DNA of 64,000 nt from Ignavibacteriota bacterium. Lineage in GTDB: Bacteria > Bacteroidota > Ignavibacteria > UBA10030 > SZUA-254. Positions 62,758-64,000 of this stretch are shown piece by piece. The translations under genes and the position numbers were made by a program. The stretch lies in NCBI GenBank assembly GCA_025358305.1, contig JANYJZ010000033.1, forward strand, positions 62,001 through 126,000, written 5' to 3'. Within the stretch, counting starts at the first letter, position 1. Every line of letters starts with the position of its first letter. Below the pieces are notes generated by a model. The model had not been told where the DNA came from, did not search any database, and was given only the letters and a program-made list of their open reading frames with translations.

Positions 62758-63888
62758 TTACTGGCCCACCATCGTTGCCCCCAGGAAGCTCAGGACCTGT
62801 CCGATGGGATTGGCGATCGCCGACGTAGAGCTGCCTGCGAAGAGGAGCCCGACGGCTTTTGCGTTTGTCGTGACGTCCTGGACCATGAGCGAGCCGGAGT
62901 CGCCGGAATTCAGGAACCTGCTCCCCCTGTTCTTGATCACGATCTGGCCGGTGAAGGTCTTCGTAAAGGAGGTGCCGCCGGCGCATTCGTTCTCATACGT
63001 GATGTTGACCGTCGCATTGAGCGCGCTGACGCTGCTGCGGCTGAGACCGGTCGTGCGGCCGCTCTTCTTCACCGCCTGGCCGATCGAAGCTCCGATGGTC
63101 GTTGCGCTGATCGTACCGACGTCAAGGATCGCGCCGTCGGTGCGGACCATCCCAGAGATGACCTGGGCGATCGCGCAGTCGACGTTCGAACTCGGAAGGC
63201 TCTTGATGCCTGAGAGCGTCGCGACATTCTGTGCGTTTGCCGCCGTGCAGTTGACGTCGATGAGGCCCGGCTGGACGACGGGGTCGCCAGCCGTTGCGAC
63301 GCGGCCGTTGCCGCCGGAGACGATGTCCGCTTCGAAGACATGGTAATTGCTCAACACATACTGCGCGCCGCCTTTTGATACGAGCGATCCGAGCGTGCCG
63401 CCGCAGCAATAGCCGTTGGCGAGGTCGTATCGCCAGCCGCCGGAAGTTCCCATCTGGATCGGGGGAGCCTGGATGGCCTTATGATCGGCCATCGCGCGAA
63501 ACCTTCCCGTGACCTCTTGGACAACGGGGTATCCGGAGATCTCGCTCGGGATGCCCCTGGCGGCGATGCCTCTCCCTTTGATGGGCGTGCTTGGTTGGGA
63601 TTCGAGATAGACCATGACGGCGAGTCTGCCGTCATCCGTGAGGCCGGTTGCTGTGCCCACGACCCCCGGCACCGACATAAGGTCGGACGTCGACTGGTCC
63701 TGAACCGCCATGATGCTCTGCACTGCCGGATTTTCCTTGGTGAGAAGAATAGATTCCTGACCGGTGACCGGCGAGTTCGACATATCCTGCATCTTCTCGC
63801 AACCCGTCCAGTAGACGAGTGAGAGCGCAAAGATTGTCGCCATCAGCACGAACGTCAGCCAAGAGGACGCGCGAAACGATTTATGCAT
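62758..63888 (-). CDS. exported trypsin-fold serine protease-like protein
   Basis: 376 residues with GAAGGAGG before the ATG. The N-terminus is a signal/anchor (FVLMATIFALSLVYWTGC); Cys30 could be lipidated, though WTGC is an imperfect lipobox. A small domain (about 70-100, PGVVGTATGLTDDGRLAVMV) precedes a chymotrypsin-fold with His183 (LSNYHVFE), Asp237 (NVDCAIAQ) and Ser331 (NSGDSGSLM). The triad spacing is intact. Similar to Nal1-like/trypsin-like peptidases of FCB bacteria. Substrate unknown. Confidence 0.82.
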   Translation of the reverse strand: MHKSFRASSWLTFVLMATIFALSLVYWTGCEKMQDMSNSPVTGQESILLTKENPAVQSIMAVQDQSTSDLMSVPGVVGTATGLTDDGRLAVMVYLESQPSTPIKGRGIAARGIPSEISGYPVVQEVTGRFRAMADHKAIQAPPIQMGTSGGWRYDLANGYCCGGTLGSLVSKGGAQYVLSNYHVFEADIVSGGNGRVATAGDPVVQPGLIDVNCTAANAQNVATLSGIKSLPSSNVDCAIAQVISGMVRTDGAILDVGTISATTIGASIGQAVKKSGRTTGLSRSSVSALNATVNITYENECAGGTSFTKTFTGQIVIKNRGSRFLNSGDSGSLMVQDVTTNAKAVGLLFAGSSTSAIANPIGQVLSFLGATMVGQ

Positions 63889-64000
63889 ATGGACCTCCTT
63901 CTTGAGGTGTAAGGAACATGTGGATTGTGTGGATTTGAATGTAGTGCATTGCTCTTTTCACGGGAATGTGAACCATCCCTCGCACTCCGGGTTATCAGCT

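Overview
The window reads as chromosomal DNA from a G+C-rich bacterium of the FCB superphylum, probably a Bacteroidota/Ignavibacteria/Chlorobi-like lineage. Three things point that way. A secreted protein ends in a type IX secretion (T9SS) type A sorting domain with the YPNPFNP signature. There is a PorD-family (DUF4835) gene and a PorV/PorQ-like barrel. Many promoters have the form TTG-N20-TAnnTT. Coding density is high, operons are tightly packed with several ATGA overlaps, and I see no transposase, integrase, phage gene or CRISPR array.

Layout. 0-7.5 kb: truncated ECF sigma factor with a divergent small membrane protein, an amino-acid permease, a uvrD/pcrA-yihY-DUF2007 unit and ogt. 7.6-11.2 kb: one very large outer-membrane barrel protein. 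11.3-18.2 kb: a tyrosine/homogentisate catabolic operon (HisC-type aminotransferase, 4-hydroxyphenylpyruvate dioxygenase, FAH-family hydrolase, homogentisate dioxygenase, flavin reductase, acyl-CoA ligase). 18.2-21.7 kb: envelope proteins flanking a tandem repeat array, an HD protein and an O-methyltransferase. 21.7-26.4 kb: FNR-type reductase, two SDRs, GTP cyclohydrolase I, a PTPS-II-type 6-pyruvoyl-tetrahydropterin synthase and two peroxiredoxins. GTP cyclohydrolase, PTPS and a sepiapterin-reductase-like SDR together make a plausible complete tetrahydrobiopterin pathway. 26.5-33.5 kb: T9SS cargo protein, DUF2279-like protein, UDP-glucose dehydrogenase plus UDP-glucuronate decarboxylase (UDP-xylose synthesis) and a DegT aminotransferase. 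33.6-43.9 kb: a complete but rearranged kdp potassium-uptake locus (C-orf36-F-A-B-orf59-orf145-porin-D-E). 44.3 kb: tRNA-Ser(CGA). 44.5-53.6 kb: MltD, acyl-CoA carboxylase beta subunit, SulP transporter, a candidate small RNA, a DEAD-box helicase, MnmA and a secreted intradiol dioxygenase. 53.7-64 kb: two OM proteins divergent from porD, a HEAT-cyclophilin fusion, TatD, WecE, a methyltransferase-fold lipoprotein and a trypsin-fold lipoprotein.

The most interesting working unit is metabolic. Pterin synthesis for a BH4-type cofactor lies within 7 kb of a pathway that degrades tyrosine through homogentisate, which suggests pterin-dependent phenylalanine hydroxylation feeding tyrosine breakdown. 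No hydroxylase gene lies in this window. Regulatory DNA is unusually readable: about two dozen sigma70-like promoters with a 17-nt spacer, two possibly leaderless or near-leaderless genes, a palindromic operator inside a promoter spacer, and an orphan promoter-terminator pair that should make a ~65-nt RNA. All family calls come from reading the sequence; no database search was run.
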